From assembly GCF_003711515.1 (NCBI RefSeq), contig NW_021167092.1, positions 301,073 through 365,072 on the forward strand: DNA of 64,000 nucleotides, written 5' to 3'. The stretch's first letter is position 1; each line of letters opens with the position of its first letter. Made by a program: the position numbers and the translations under genes. Below are positions 9,240 to 22,237 of this stretch, one piece after another. Below the pieces are notes generated by a model that ran no database searches, was not told where the DNA came from, and saw only the letters and a list, made by a program, of their open reading frames with translations. The stretch is from Sodiomyces alkalinus F11. Lineage: Eukaryota; Ascomycota; Sordariomycetes; Glomerellales; Plectosphaerellaceae.

Positions 9240-11383
9240 TACCAGTAAGTACTAGATATACGCGTATCGGGCAGTGCGAATTGCTTCACTATATGATCCT
9301 TTCCTATAAAGAACGATAAACTCTATACTATACTGTCTTTAGTAGTGTATAAGGTATATAAAAATAACAATATCCATACTAGCGGTACGCCCTCGGGGCC
9401 CTCCTTACTTTCCTATCCCGCTATCCTAGTTCCCTAGGGCAGCACTCCTCTTCCTAATTAAGAGGATAGTAGGTATATTTTTTTAGATATCCTATTACAT
9501 TATTTAGCGCGGCAAAAGCCGCTCCGTTTATCAGGATCTTAGTAAGAGTCTCTTATCGATTATATGGTTAGTTATCCCCGTGCTAGAAATAGGCTAGCTA
9601 TTTACTATCCTTATTTCCCCTAACCTTCTAATAATAAGCGATATACTCCCTTATTTTCGTATACCCGTAGCTATAGTCCGCGATGGAGTCTTTATATCTA
9701 AAGCGCTCGTGGTATTCTCTAAACTCACCGTGCCTAGTACGTGCTTATAGGAGGCGTATTAGTATTCTACGTAGTAGGCTAAGTTCCTTCGGCCCGCGCC
9801 GGCTAAACCCTAGCCACTACTATAAGTTCTTATCGTATCCGTTTACTTAGGATACGGCGTGCTATTGTTAAAGTATAGTCCTAGAGTAAGCCTCTAATTA
9901 AGCCTTTACCCTAGCCTAGGTCGGCCTCTTATTTTCTAGTAGTATACCGCATATATTATCTCTAGAGTAAACCTTATCGGCCATTTTATTACCCGGTATC
10001 TCTATATACTCCGGGTATTACCTAAGGTCGGTAGAAATTTTACTCGCTAGTCCTTACTGCTAGAGGAATTCATATTCTAATAATCTAGGGGCTATACTAG
10101 CTAGTCCCTTAAGTACTACTTAGTTATAGATATAGTAAAAGACCTTATCTGTTTCCGGTAGCCGTAACGATATGGTAAGGCCGCGCGTGGCTCCCGTAAC
10201 CTCTCCGTTAAATACCACTATATTACGGAGGCGCCTATACCCCGAGGTAATCTCGTATCCGCCGCGCTAAACAGAGAATACCTAAGTCGTAATTCATTCT
10301 TTTAACGATCCGTTAGAGTAGACTACTATATATGCTAGGGGCAGTTTATCTACCTACTCGTTAAAGGCCTTCGCGGCTTCTTCTTCGAGGCGGTTATCGA
10401 GTAGCTTATTATCGTGCCGTGTTCCGGTAAAATAGGGCCATATAAACGGGCTTCTTAGTAGGTTTATTTCTAGGAGCTTATAAGTCCTTAGGACCCGTGA
10501 TCTCCGGGTAGGAGCCTTAGTCTTTTTAGCCACTTCTTTATAAATCGCGGTTACGTCTTATATAACGGGGTACTCTACTTCTAATCCTATAAATATATCG
10601 TGTACTTTTATTAAAGGTACTCGGCGTATTCTTTTATAAAGCGTATACTAGCTTCTTGGTAAAAGGCTACTCTGGGTATTAGTCTCTATATAGGTAGTAT
10701 AGTATAAAGTATCGTTATCTATACTTATTATATTATAGGGGCTCGAGGGAGGTATCTGGATAGTAACCTACACTATTTCTAGTGAATTACGTTAAAGCGG
10801 CCCTAAGCCGGGGCCCCTTTCCCCTTTTACTAGATCTCCGCTATGTAGTCCGTAATAGTCAGGACGTACGCGAGAGCTACTTAATATAGTTAGGCTAGGT
10901 TGGGTCCGTAGGTGGCCGTAGTAAGTCCTCTAATATAGGTAGCGACTTTAAAACCCTTCCGCGCCGACGATTTAACGTAGTCGCGGAACTTAAGTCACCT
11001 ATTTATATAGATTCCGAGCCACCTAATCGGGGCGAGCTAATGCAATCCTCCGGGGTTAACGGTATAGGCTACCGTGACTTCGTAGTTAAGATAAAGAATC
11101 CCTATAATAGGGAACTAGGGTTATTTCTAGCGGGAGAAGAGTTAGGTTTTAGCTATATCGAAGTCTAGCCCGACCCCGTTATCTTTACGCTACTCGATTT
11201 AATATTATATTATCTTAGTAATCTATTATACTACTTTATGAAGGTTCTTATAGGCCGCGATAATAAAGGAGTTATTAGTATAATCGAACCGATTATCCTT
11301 CTTAGGCAGCTTATATATATCTACGTTACTCAGGGCGTATCAGATTAAGGAAGCAAGAGACCCTTATAGGAGTTATACATGGT
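9240..11383 (-). mobile_element. LINE-III fragment (RNase H and C-terminus)
   Basis: 5'-truncated, minus-strand non-LTR retrotransposon. It lies between Copia-1 copies a and b. Protein remains show an RNase H domain and a C-terminal His/Cys region that is related to the fragment at 40240-40736. Neither end nor target duplication could be fixed; the left border falls between 9205 and about 9330. Confidence 0.6.
9480..10700 (-). pseudogene. Decayed LINE ORF2 C-terminus with RNase H
   Basis: On the minus strand a V-Y-S-N-G-S motif (Asn codon 10312-10314) marks the start of an RNase H domain; the family has D-G-S. The Asp-to-Asn change is again TpG to TpA on the coding strand. Further left a Y-K-H-V-L-G-T stretch and H-E-R-F-R/A-D-Y-S residues match the C-terminal zinc-finger-like region of fungal LINEs. 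Frames are broken throughout. Confidence 0.6.
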
Positions 11384-11659
11384 TAATACATGTTAAAATA
11401 GCACTTGTATGATTAACTTGATAAAGTAGAACTCTCGTGTGTGTGTATTATGTTAAGTTACATCTATATGAGTTTATTATGCCCTTAATTTAGATGGTAA
11501 AGACTCTGTTATAAGTACTATGTCATTTGGATCCTATCTAGTCCTTTCCGGTATCCTCCCTTATTATATGCTTAATACCCGAGGTCCCCGAGAACCGAAG
11601 CCCTTAATCAGGCATAGATCCCCTAGGGCCTATATTATAGTCCGTGTATCTATATAATA
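11384..11659 (-). repeat. Copia-1 LTR (left LTR of copy b)
   Basis: About 276 bp, aligned along its length with the intact LTR at 60162-60447, including the tracts GTGTGTATTATGTTAAGTTA and ATTTAGATGGTAAAGACTCT. It still has several TG/CA dinucleotides and is less mutated than other copies. Confidence 0.75.
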
Positions 11660-12377
11660 CACCCCCTTAGTTAACGTAGGTCTTCCCAAGTCAACTATCC
11701 AATTAGAGACTTCGGTTTAAACTAAAAGCTCTTAGCTTTTCTATTATAAAATTAATAGTTAAGGGAAAACGCCCTCGTAAAAGATATCTAAACCCGCCCT
11801 ATTTAACCGTTTAATTTAATTCTATCTTAATCGATTCCTCGATCCTGATTAGCCGGATCTATATCTATCGGATCTGCTATACCCTCGGCGGCCGTAGGCG
11901 TTGCTACGGCCGCGGCTTTAGCGCGTTTAATCTCTTCGTGCAGTTATTTTAACTACTTACTATAGTTCTTTTAATCCGTTAAATTAAGCTATTACTATAG
12001 TCTTTTAATCCCTGCCTCCGGTAATACCTTCGTTAAGCCGTCCGCGGTTATATGCTTCGTGTTAATATACGTGACCTTGAAAAAGACCTTGCTATACTGA
12101 CTAGCGCGCCCACTAGTTATGAATATCGATATACCGTAGCCCTATTCGCAGGCGTTATACCTTCTCGCGATAGATAGTGCGCGGGCAATAAGCGCGCGGC
12201 TAACAGGCGTACGGCCGACAGGCACCCCCTAGGGGCATCCACGGCTGCCTATTAGTGGTTATCGTCTTCTTCCACCTTTACGCCCTGAATCACCGCTAGC
12301 GCTATAAGGAACACGCGCGCAGGATCTTCCGGGGATATTAAAGGCATAGGCAACAGTTTAAACCTCGTAGTGGTAAA

Positions 12378-12590
12378 CCGTGCAGTATCCGTAGCAATAG
12401 CAGTATAGTCCATTGTAATAGTAATAGCCTCTTTTATAGTAATAGCGGTAGCCTCGTCTTTACCCGTAGTAATAGCAGTGGCGTGGTCTTCTCCTATAGT
12501 AATAGCAGTATCCGTAGTAATAACGGTAGCCTTTCTTATAGTAATAGTAATAGGCTCGCCTTTATCCGTAATAATAGCGGTAGCATTAGA
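12378..12590 (-). repeat. Copia-1 linker repeats (copy b)
   Basis: Degenerate tandem units on AGTAATAGCAGTAGCC, coding on the minus strand for Ala/Thr-rich peptides between the deleted RT and the integrase. Confidence 0.7.
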
Positions 12591-12699
12591 GTCTTCCGAC
12601 TTAAGATCTAATACATTTACGGCTATACCCCTTAATAGCAGCCTATTTACAGTTATCGTATTATTAGATTAGGTAATACGGATAGATTGTAGGCGTTCC

Positions 12700-13610
12700 C
12701 TAATTTCCTCAGCGGAAGCTATAGCTTATAGCGTTTAATCTTACCGTTAAAGGTCTCGTCTTCGTTAGGAATCACGTCCCTTATAGTAACGCCGGGCATT
12801 AGATGTAGAAGCTATACGCGGAAGCTATTCGTGGAGAGGTATCCAATATAGTATCCGATCCACGCCTTCGCTTCAAGCCTTTACAGGCGGTTTCTTTTAG
12901 CTTAGGCATCGCGTGTCTTTACGAAGACTTTATAACCGTATACTCGTAAGTGCGTAAGGTTAGGCTAACGGCCGCGCCGGTTTTCGTATAGCGTCTTCTA
13001 CTCGTTAATATATCGTGGGGTTCTATTATATAGATACATAGTAGTCTAATAGGTCTTAGGCCAGATAGATATAGATAGATTAGCTCTACTCCTTATAGCC
13101 CTCGCCCTCCTTTTAACGATACCTCTAATCCGTTCTACGACGCCGTTTTAATCCTATAAATATAATACCGACGGCTAACCTTCTACCCCCTTAACGGCGA
13201 GGAAAGCAATAAATTCTGGGTACTAAAATATCTCGGAATCGGCCCGTAGGATATATAGCCTAACGTCGAATTAGGTCTTAAGCAGGGCAAAAACGTCTTT
13301 TAGCGTATAAAGATAAAGCCTTAGTCTCTCTTCTACAGGTAGTAATCCTATATATAACCTATATATCTGTCTATAACGAATATAATAGACTTATATAGAC
13401 CTCCCGCTAATAACTCCGACTCTTTAAGATCGTGGAAATTAATACCCAGGGCTTCGCTAGCCTTTTATGGGTAGAGGGAGAGTATACTCCTAATCTATAT
13501 AGGTATATACGATTACCCGTACGCGTTATACTTTATAGTTCGCGGCCTCTTAATCCTTACCCCTTAGGTAGTGTTAACGATCCTTATAAGGGTATCTACG
13601 CTATAGTAGC
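12700..13610 (-). pseudogene. Decayed Copia integrase, C-terminal part (copy b)
   Basis: Minus-strand integrase. The H-L-R-V-Y-G-Y-K-V-F-V-K stretch near 12905-12965 matches the conserved H-L-R-x-x-G-C region after the Copia integrase core, with Cys changed to Tyr. It is cut at 13610 by Copia-2 and continues at 21795 with sequence collinear with 57950-58280 of copy c. Confidence 0.7.
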
Positions 13611-13804
13611 TGTCAGAATATAAAGGAGGTACGCGGAATTATGTGTGTATTTATCTAAGTGAAGTTTATGATACTTTATGGAGATATTTAACTATACGGA
13701 AAAAGCAGGGGAAATAAGGGTGGATATATAGGACCGAGGTACTCCACACGTCTAACATAATATGGTTTGTCATACCTCTATAAGGTGGCTATGGGTATCT
13801 AATA
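13611..13804 (-). repeat. Copia-2 LTR, left (3' LTR)
   Basis: 194 bp, TGTCAGAATATAAAGG to CTAATA. Pairs with 21601-21794 over its entire length; differences are mainly C/T and G/A. Confidence 0.9.
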
Positions 13805-14276
13805 TATCTCCCTAGAACTACAGGATTAATCCTGACTATTCTGCTTAATTTAAAGCTATAAATCTAGAGTAAAATAGGCCTAGATATTAATTAACGGTAT
13901 TAAAGCCGTTAGAGCCAAAAAGCAGTCAAAAAGTGTTAACAGTAGTACCTAAATAACAGTCTATAGGGGTATAAAAACACTTATAATAATAGTCTAATTA
14001 ACGGTTTTCCTTTAATTAACAACGTAATAGAAAGACTTTATTCCTATTAATTGCTTTAATCCTATTTCGGCGGGACCTCTATACTAAGCAGATGTATAAA
14101 TCCCTATACTTTTACGATAGGAGTACCTTTATAAGGCTATCGCTAACTATAGTATTAGTGGGGATTTAATTAATTAAGATAGTCCCCCTTTAGACGGTTT
14201 ATCGAATCTAAAGAGCGTGGATATCGAGATACTTTAATTTTAAGATAACCTACGGCCTAGGGGATTCTAGTAGTTA
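13805..14276 (-). other. Copia-2 3' non-coding part
   Basis: AT-rich sequence between the 3' LTR and the LINE insertion. No coding trace was seen. It ends in the target duplication of the LINE (14262-14276). Confidence 0.5.
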
Positions 14277-16514
14277 TTATTATTATTATTATCGATCTTA
14301 CTCCGCTATCCTAACTAATCTATAGGAGCCTTTCTAGGCTATACGGTCCTTCTCGGGTGGCTATAGGGGGGAAAACCCGGGTAAAACCCGGGGAAAACCC
14401 CGATACACTTCCTTAGGTGGAGTAGTACCGCTACGGGGCCGATGTGGCCCCGGTTCGTCTCTGCTATATATCTGGATCGTACCTTTAGGCTAATGGCTAA
14501 CGGGAAGTATAGCAGGCTAGTAGTTAGGTAGGTTAGCCTAAGCCGATCGTTAGCGATAGAGTAGGGGCCGAGGGGGTACCGCCGCGCCTCCGCGGTACGG
14601 AGGCTACGGGCTTTTAGCCTCGGCCTCCCTACGTCCCTGAGGATTATACCTTTTATTCCTTTTACTCGGTTAATAAAAAGAGTAAGGGAGGTAGGCGCCT
14701 CCTGCCTCCCCTAGGTAGGTTCCTGCTATATCCGGCGGTAGGTAAGGGGAATAAGGCTCTACCCTATTATAGAATTAGATAGTTAATATCCCTTAAGGTC
14801 TTTATGCCTTTTTTCCCTCTCTCTTCCTCCTATAATGCTAATGAGTTCGTTATAGGTTTTCTCCTAATCTATTCCCGCTTATAGTGCCGTAGGCTTATCG
14901 TTACGGCTTTATACTAATAGTAAAACCCTTTAGTTTCCCTTATTTATTTTTCTATTATAACTAGACTATAAATACTTAGTAGATAGCGCCGCGGTAGCGT
15001 AGTGGCGTGGGGTTAACTAGGTAGTATAGTATTAATTTATATATACGAATAATTAAGCGGTAGTAGTAGTATAATATAAGTTCTCCTAGTAGCGTAGCGG
15101 TGCCTTAGTAGTAGCGTGCTAATAATCGTAGATATCGTCTCCGAATAATAATACTAATAATAATTATAACCGGTATAAGAAGGGCTTAGTTCGGGTTATA
15201 CCGTATATATCCCCTAATAGTATCGGGGAGGTGCTATAGTGGCTAACCTAAGGTAGTTATATTCGTTATAGTAAGCGCCTAAGTATATACCTAAACGATA
15301 TAGAGGCCTGCTCTAATACCACGGGTATAGGGGCAGCTTATTTTTAGTATACTAATAGCCGGCGTCCGTGTAAGGATATAAGTCGTCTCGATATCGTCGT
15401 GGTACTATAAGTATACCGTGGTGGCCTATACTAAGTTTCCTCTAAGTCCCCCCCGCTACTAAAAAATAGTAATAGCGTCTTATAGATCTTTATAGGGCGT
15501 ATATAGTAGTAAAGGCCGCCGGTAATAATAGTATCGCTACTATACGTTTCCCCCTTTAGTGCCGAAATAATCCCCTATTAATAAGCTATAGGCTAAGGAG
15601 TGTTTAGGGGTAGCGTCCTGGTCTTTTAGCCGGGCCCTAAACCGGGCGCTACCTTCTAGTCGTGGCCGCGGCGGCCCCGTATCAGCGGAGGTATAGGAAT
15701 TATCTCGTTAGATAAGACGTCTAGAGGGTAAGATAGACCTTATTCTAGAACATCTTATAAATAGCCCCTTTTTAGTCTCCCTACGGTACTATAGTGGCGG
15801 TAGTTAGCTAAGCTATCCTAGTAGGGCCTAGAATATATCGAGAGTGGTATTAGCGCTACCGAGGATAATAAGGACGATAATAACTAAGGCGATAATAGCT
15901 AGTAGTTATTAATAGCCCCCCTAGTGCCGAGCTAATACCGCTGGGGTCCCGGCTTATAAGACCCCTATTAATAATTAATATATCCGCCGCGTCGTACTAC
16001 CTCCGCTCCGGTCCCGCTTCGGTAACACTTCTATTTTCGTAGGCCTCTATAACTTTAAGGGCGAGGCGAAAGTCCTTAATCCTCTTCCGTTATAAGAACC
16101 ACCTTATAACTGCCCCGGCTTCGGTATCGTGTTCCAATACATTATATAAGTCTCCTCTAGTCGTGAGCGGCCTCCTTATAGCACCGAAAAGGCCCCTATA
16201 GTCCTCCGCGGCTACCTCCTAGCACTAGAGTACTATATACTCCGCCGTTTCCGCCCCTCCGTCCCCGTAAGGGTACCACGGTAAAGGGAAGCCCGGCACC
16301 CTCGCTTTAGCTAGGAATACCTATAGGCCTAGTTTTTCTAATCTAATCTGGGTGAGTGCGGAGCTCTGTGGTTTAAGGAGCCCTCTATGTTTCCGGAGGG
16401 AACGTTATATCGGGGGGCGGCTCGGTGCCGCTACGGCGTAGGTATAGGGCCGTCGTGCTTCCGCCCAGGCTTAAACCTATTCCATCATAAGGGCCTTCCG
16501 CGGAGGCGTGGTTC
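14277..16514 (-). mobile_element. LINE-II copy 1, 5'-truncated
   Basis: A 2238 bp minus-strand non-LTR insertion in Copia-2, flanked by a 15 bp duplication GGATTCTAGTAGTTA (14262-14276 and 16515-16529). Its 3' end is a (TTA)n run read on the plus strand, i.e. a TAA-type tail, at 14277-14290. It matches the 3' third of the full-length LINE-II at 30286-36908, so it is a normal 5'-truncated product of target-primed reverse transcription. Confidence 0.88.
15990..16480 (-). pseudogene. LINE-II ORF2 C-terminal zinc-finger remnant
   Basis: The minus strand keeps a nearly open stretch resembling the LINE C-terminal C-x-C-G-x-G-x-x-T-x-x-H motif. It now reads W-Y-P-Y-G-D-G-G-A-E-T-A-E-Y: the two Cys codons (16267-16269 and 16273-16275) and the His are Tyr. 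These are TGC-to-TAC and CAC-to-TAC transitions. Confidence 0.65.
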
Positions 16515-16529
16515 GGATTCTAGTAGTTA

Positions 16530-19500
16530 CTTAGTCTATTAATTATCGTAGTATACCGTTAGTGGTTCCTCCTTAAAGGTTAATATTAGGTCGTTTATTA
16601 AACGCCTTATCGCGATATACTACCTAGTAGTAGCAGAAAGTACTATAAGCTCGGCTTTAGTACTAGATATTATAACGCTTATTTACTTATTAGCCTTCTA
16701 GTCTAAAGGACCCCCGAAGAGGAGGGTCGTATAACTTTATAAGCTATACCTGGTCTTATAATCGTCCGCGAAGGCGGTGTTTGAGGTATAGAAGCGTGTA
16801 GGCTTTTAGCGGTCTTTACGTGGTCCGAAGTAGAGGTATAGGGTCTTTATCGAGCCGAGATACTTTAGGTACCTATTAGCAGCTTCGTAATACTACTTTA
16901 AAGGGTTAGTGCTGAATTCGATAAGCCTTAAAGCGGCTTTAGAGACGTTAGGCCTGGTCTAATAGACAGCGTAATTAATTGAACCGACCTTCCGAAGATA
17001 TAAATAGATTAATTCTTCGGAGGCTTATTAGTTAGTAGTAGATAGTTCTAAAATATTAGGATAAGGAAAAGGGCTTTTAACCCTATAACCTCTATAATCC
17101 ACCTATAACGCCTTTATCTTATCAGTGATATAGTTATTAAGCGATAACTACAGCTTATATTATTAACGATCGCGTCCTAGGCAGATTCTAAGGAACTACT
17201 TAATTAGTCCTAAATCCCTGATCTAGAAGCTCTTTTATATCCGTTTTACTAGGTTATTAGCTATAGATTTATATTCCTTACGGTAGATTAGGATAATATC
17301 GTTAACATAAAAGAAAGTAATTAGGACCTTATTCTTAAACACGTAATCGTCTTCGGTTAATTACTTTAAGCTTTACCTGCCTAGTACGGAAGAGACCTAT
17401 TAGTGCTATAGCTTTAGGGAATACCGTAGTCTATATAACGCCCGGCGTAGCCGTTAAATCCCTCTACGTTATATAGGAGGGCGTTACTATAAAAGGTCCT
17501 TAAGCTATTCGTGGGCTTTAAGGCCCGTAGCCGACTAAAGCAACTACTAACCGGGGGGGTCCTTAATATAGATTTCCTCGTTAAGCAGGGTATTAGTGAA
17601 TACGTTAACGGCGTTAAGTTACCGAGTCTCGAGATCGAAGTAGGCTATAATACCTATTACTGACCTAAAGGTCCTTCTAGCGAGGGTGGAGGCATAGGCG
17701 TTAAGGTGGTTATCAGGTTATTAATCCCCTCGAATCTATAGGCGTGCCTTAAACTTATTAATGTAACTAGTAGAATCGACCTTATAATTAAAAACCTATT
17801 CAAGGTCTAGTGGTCTTAGAATTAATTTGGGTAGTCCCGAGCCGTGCCAATGCTAGTAGGATTATTCTCACTATTTAAAGGTGCTTATTAACCTAAACGT
17901 GCCGACCTTCTATAAGGCGGCCTTAATCTATTCTAATTTATACGGACTTTTTAGTATTTAAGACTAGCTTAGAGGTTCCTTAGGCATATCGCGGCGTAGT
18001 AGCGGCTTCTTTAGTATCTTAATCTGGTTATAGAAGGTATAAAAGAAAGGAGGGGAATAACGGTCGGTTAGACGCCTACTACGGGCAGGCCGGTTAGTAG
18101 CGGCTATCGGAATAATAGGAGAGCGGCATTTTCTGCTAGTAGAAGAGGAACGTTATTTAGTAGTGGTAGTAGAAGAGGAGGTTTAAGGAGACTGAGTAGG
18201 AGCCGTAGATACCGGATTAACCGCGGTAGTAGTGGTTAGTTCCTTGTTAAGAACCGATTAGCTAGGGGATAATAATCATATTTCGACGGCTTAGCCGGTT
18301 ACGGCCGTATTGCTAGATTAATCTTCGGCATCGTTGGCCTTATTAAAACGTTTAAAATTAGCGGTAGATCCGTAGTTCTAGTTAGCGGTACAGGAGGGCC
18401 GTTTATAGTTATTAGAGGAGGGAAAACAGGGGCCGTTAGAGGTATAATTATAGGTGTAATTATGGAAGGTGTTATTAAAGTAGGTGCCGCCGGAGGTATA
18501 GAAGGCGTTGTAGAGCTTATTTGCCATGTTCCACGTGCCTCTTATGCCTCCTGATTTGGTTAATCTTCCTGCTGTTAGTATTCTTCTGCAGATTCTGTAG
18601 TGGTTATTAAGCCTATACCTCTATCTACCCCCTTAGAAGCACCGGCAGTAGTAGTACTAGCAGCCTCTGCTATGGCCTCCCTTATGGTATTCTGCTCTAG
18701 TAGTGGTTAAAGCAGAAGATCGGCAATGTTAGTAGTAATAGCGAGAGGATCGTTGAGTTGATAATCTACCGGTAACCGGCGGCTCTATATCGCAATCTTT
18801 ATATAAGAGTTTTTCGTTAAAGGTGCTATCTCTTATACGTAGAATCCTCCCTAATTTTAGCACCTAAATCCGGTATATATTAGCGCTTTTAGAACCGATT
18901 AAATAGCCGATATATGGTTTTGCGGCTAGCTTAGCACTAAGGTTACGACCTCGTTAATAATCGGCGGTTAGTGGATATACTCTATAACTATACCTCTTTA
19001 AGTAGCTAACGATATGCTTCGTTAAGATCTTCTTTAGGCCTTATTTATTAATCTAATCCTTTATCTGTCCTTAAGGGGTTTTCTACTAGAGGTCCTTCCG
19101 AGAGATAAGGTTATATATATATACTATAGTAGCTACTAGTTCGGGCTATATATCCTATTAGATGCCTGAGGCCGTTACGAGGGTCCTCGCGATAGTAAAG
19201 ATAACGCCGCCGTGGCGTTTTGCCTTTGGATTCTGCGCGGCTATATATGGCGATAACCTCTTAAGCAAAATCCCTCTCTTATAGGCCTATTTATCGAAGC
19301 CTTTCTAAAAAGATCTTTCTCTATCCAGGCGGATTACTATGATTATATAGTAGTAGTGCCTGTAAAGGAAGTACTTAAAATTTACTAATATGTGTAAGGC
19401 TGATTTATAGTCACGTAGGAACCGTATAATAGCTTAACGAGTACAGGGATCGTATAAATCCATTAAAACCTTTACACTGTTATAGGCCTTATTAAGGCTA

Positions 19501-21600
19501 AAGAGGTTAGCATCTAGCATTACCACGGTATCGTCGTTTAGTAGTTAGGCGACCGTCTAGAAATAACCTTCTCCGCCTTGCTAAGAGTATAGGCCTTATA
19601 ATCTACTATAAGAGGACCTTTTCCTTTGATAACGCCTCTAATAAGGGCTTCTCCTATTTTAATAAGAGTAGTAGCGCCGGCGTGTCCTAGCCTTTTATAC
19701 TATAAATTAGCGTTAGCCACGCTTATAGTAGGCATTATAGAGCTATTAAAGAAGCTGCTTAGTAGGTGCTATTAGCGATCCGTTGGAATAAGGGCGTATT
19801 GATCGTTAACGTTATTAAGCAGTAGGGCTAATAAGCCCTCTTCGGCAGATCTCTTAACCTTTAAGACCTCGAGGTTAGTATTAAAAACGATACCCTGTTC
19901 CTTTAATCTTCTGGTTACGATTAAGGTTATTAGGTAGTCTTATATAGAAGTAACGCGATTTAGCACTAAAACGAAGGGATTACTATATTCGTCGTCTACT
20001 TCGAATTATATCCTGCTATAACCCTTAACGGGCTTAGTCTCTCTACTACCCGTTTAAAAACGATACTCTTCTATAGCAGGTTTAAAGTCCTGTAGTAAGT
20101 GTTATTAGTTAGGGATATGCCTAGAGGTGCCGGAATCGATTAATAGCTAGTTAAAGAGGTTATTACTAACGCTTTCTTTTCCGTTAATCTAGAAGAGGGA
20201 GTATATCCTATAGGATTCATTATCGGAATCCTTCTCTTAGTTATTAATAAAATTCGATACCTCTTATAGTGATTCTTTTGGCTATAACTTCTAAGAGTCG
20301 TTTTTAGTATCCGTTTTTAGACTCTTAGTATTTTTTTCGATATTCTCCCGGAATCTCTTTTAACGATTGTTATCCTAGGTCTTAATAATACGGTCGACGC
20401 GTTCTAATATCTTTTTTAAAGGTATATATCCCTTCTTCCTGCGTGCCTCGTTAACGTTTAGGCACTTCTATAAAGGCTTATAATTATACTTACTACTTTT
20501 CTTATTACGGTAGTCGTACAGCCGCTCTTTCCTTTACTATAGAGGAGAGGACTACTAGTTATCCTGTTATCCCGATTATACCCGCTAATTCTTACCTTCT
20601 TTCTCCTTACTAAGGAAGGTTACCGTATAAAAGGATAATACGGTAGGCTTCTTATCGAGTTGGTGCAGGTAGCGTTATTAAAGCCACGTCGTATACTCCT
20701 CCACAATACATTGAATTAAGGGTAGGTCTTCCTCTTCTAACCGGATAAGCTCTATAAACCGTCTCTCTAACTATTTTAGTGCTACGCTACCGATAGCGTT
20801 AAAGAAGCCGTCTATCTATTATTTCTTAGTATCGTATTCTCGAACTTTATACGTCTTAGGATTATAGTATAGCTTAATAAAGTCTTCTAGCTAGCGCTTA
20901 TAGGGTATACGCCTCACGTTTTAGAGATATTCGTCCTAGCGTCTCTTAGTTAGTGACTTCTAGGCGGCGTTCGTCGGCTTAAGGTGCGTCTTCAGGGCCT
21001 TTAATATATCCATTACTTCCTTATAGCCGGCGTACTGATCCTTTAAAGCAGGGCTAACTATCTTCGCGATAGAGTTATAGAGTACTTAGATCCCCCTCTT
21101 TTTAGCCTTATACCAATCCTCTTCTACCTGCTAGATCTTAAACTACATATGCTAATTACCTCTTCCTTTAATAAAGGCTAAAGGCGTTAGTAGATCTATT
21201 CGAATATGGCGCTTAGGCCGTTTAGCTTTTTTAAGGTCGGGATTAATAAGGTCGGCCATATCGTAGGAGTGCGCGATAGTTATCACGGCTTTAATCCAAG
21301 GCCCCTAGTCTTTCGGTATAGTAAGCGTCACGAGGCCTATAATAGGCACTACTACTATAGAAGCTATCGTTATACTAATGGAGAGTAGTGCAATAGAATA
21401 AACGGGAAGGTTAATTAACTGTACTAAATGCTTAAAATAATAGTGCGATTAAAACGATAAACCGATTAAATAAAACTAAAGTAGGCGGACGTTACTAATA
21501 ATACTAAACTACTCGTTATAGACTTCAGGCTGATTTAATGGTCTAGAAGCTATAGGATCGATCGGAATAGCTTTGTTTATTAGAACGCCGGGCTTATAAC
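16530..21600 (-). pseudogene. Decayed Copia-2 gag-pol
   Basis: Minus-strand polyprotein. RNase H near 16600-16740 keeps L-F-G-G-P and S-S-T-K-A-E-L. RT near 17000-17900 has F-F-Y-V-N-D-I, the first catalytic Asp being Asn (17301-17303). A low-complexity linker lies at 18050-18740. The integrase zinc-binding region near 19560-19760 keeps R-L-G-H-A-G. Protease keeps an intact D-S-G-T-S-R-H motif (D-S-G at 20129-20137). Gag occupies 20200-21500 and is poorly conserved. The order is the standard Copia gag-PR-IN-RT-RH. Stops are mainly TAG and TAA. Confidence 0.75.
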
Positions 21601-21794
21601 TATTAGAATATAAATAAAGTACGCGGAATTATACGTGTATTTATCTAAGTGAAGTTTATGATACTTTATAGAGATATCTAGCTATACGGAAAAAGCATAG
21701 GAAATAAGGGTGGATATATAGGACCGAGGTACTCCACACGTCTAACATAATATGGTTTGTTATACCTCGATAAGGTGGCTGTGGGCATCTGATA
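21601..21794 (-). repeat. Copia-2 LTR, right (5' LTR)
   Basis: 194 bp, starting TATTAGAATATAAA (from TGTCAGAATATAAA) and ending CTGATA, followed by the GTAGC duplication. Confidence 0.9.
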
Positions 21795-21799
21795 GTAGC

Positions 21800-22237
21800 T
21801 AAGACGTTCGTGCTACCTTTATACTATAGTCTTTTACAGTTACCGCGGTTATCGTAATCTTCTATTCAGGTTATCGCGTAGGTGCCAAGCCGAAACCGAA
21901 ACACAGTGGCGGTGGCCATAGCTTCCACACGCTCGATTATATATTGGCCGTGGATATCTAGTAGCTTATAGATGGGCCGGTTATCGGTAAAGCTAATAAT
22001 AGTATTATTTATAGTATCCTAGCGATAGCCTTATAGGCGTAGCTAGTATTCTAAGACGATCTTAGTAACGGACTCCTTATAGTATACGGTATCGTGTAGG
22101 CGTAGTAGCCTCTTCGTGCCGGATAGGGATTATATACGTAGCTTAACGTCTCTATATCTAAGGATAGGTGCCTTATATATACCTACTTACAGGGATAAAG
22201 ATAAAGAATTAGTGGGTAGCGTAATAGCCGTGAAACG
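21800..22237 (-). pseudogene. Copia-1 copy b integrase/gag junction piece
   Basis: Collinear with 57960-58380 of copy c, for example the shared CGTGGATATCTAGTAGCTTA. Bounded by the Copia-2 duplication on the left and the LINE-I duplication (22227-22237) on the right. Less mutated than copy c around 21870-21960. Confidence 0.7.

Larger units (their letters stand above)
13611..21794 (-). mobile_element. Copia-2, complete LTR retrotransposon carrying a nested LINE
   Basis: An 8184 bp insertion in Copia-1 copy b with two 194 bp LTRs (13611-13804 and 21601-21794) and a perfect 5 bp target duplication GTAGC (13606-13610 and 21795-21799). LTR ends are TGTCAG and CTGATA (from CTGACA). Coding is on the minus strand. 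From left to right the internal sequence is the 3' untranslated part (with LINE-II at 14277-16514 inserted), RNase H, RT, linker, integrase, protease and gag. Without the LINE it is about 5.9 kb, normal for Copia. The LTR differs from that of Copia-1, so this is a separate family. Confidence 0.9.
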
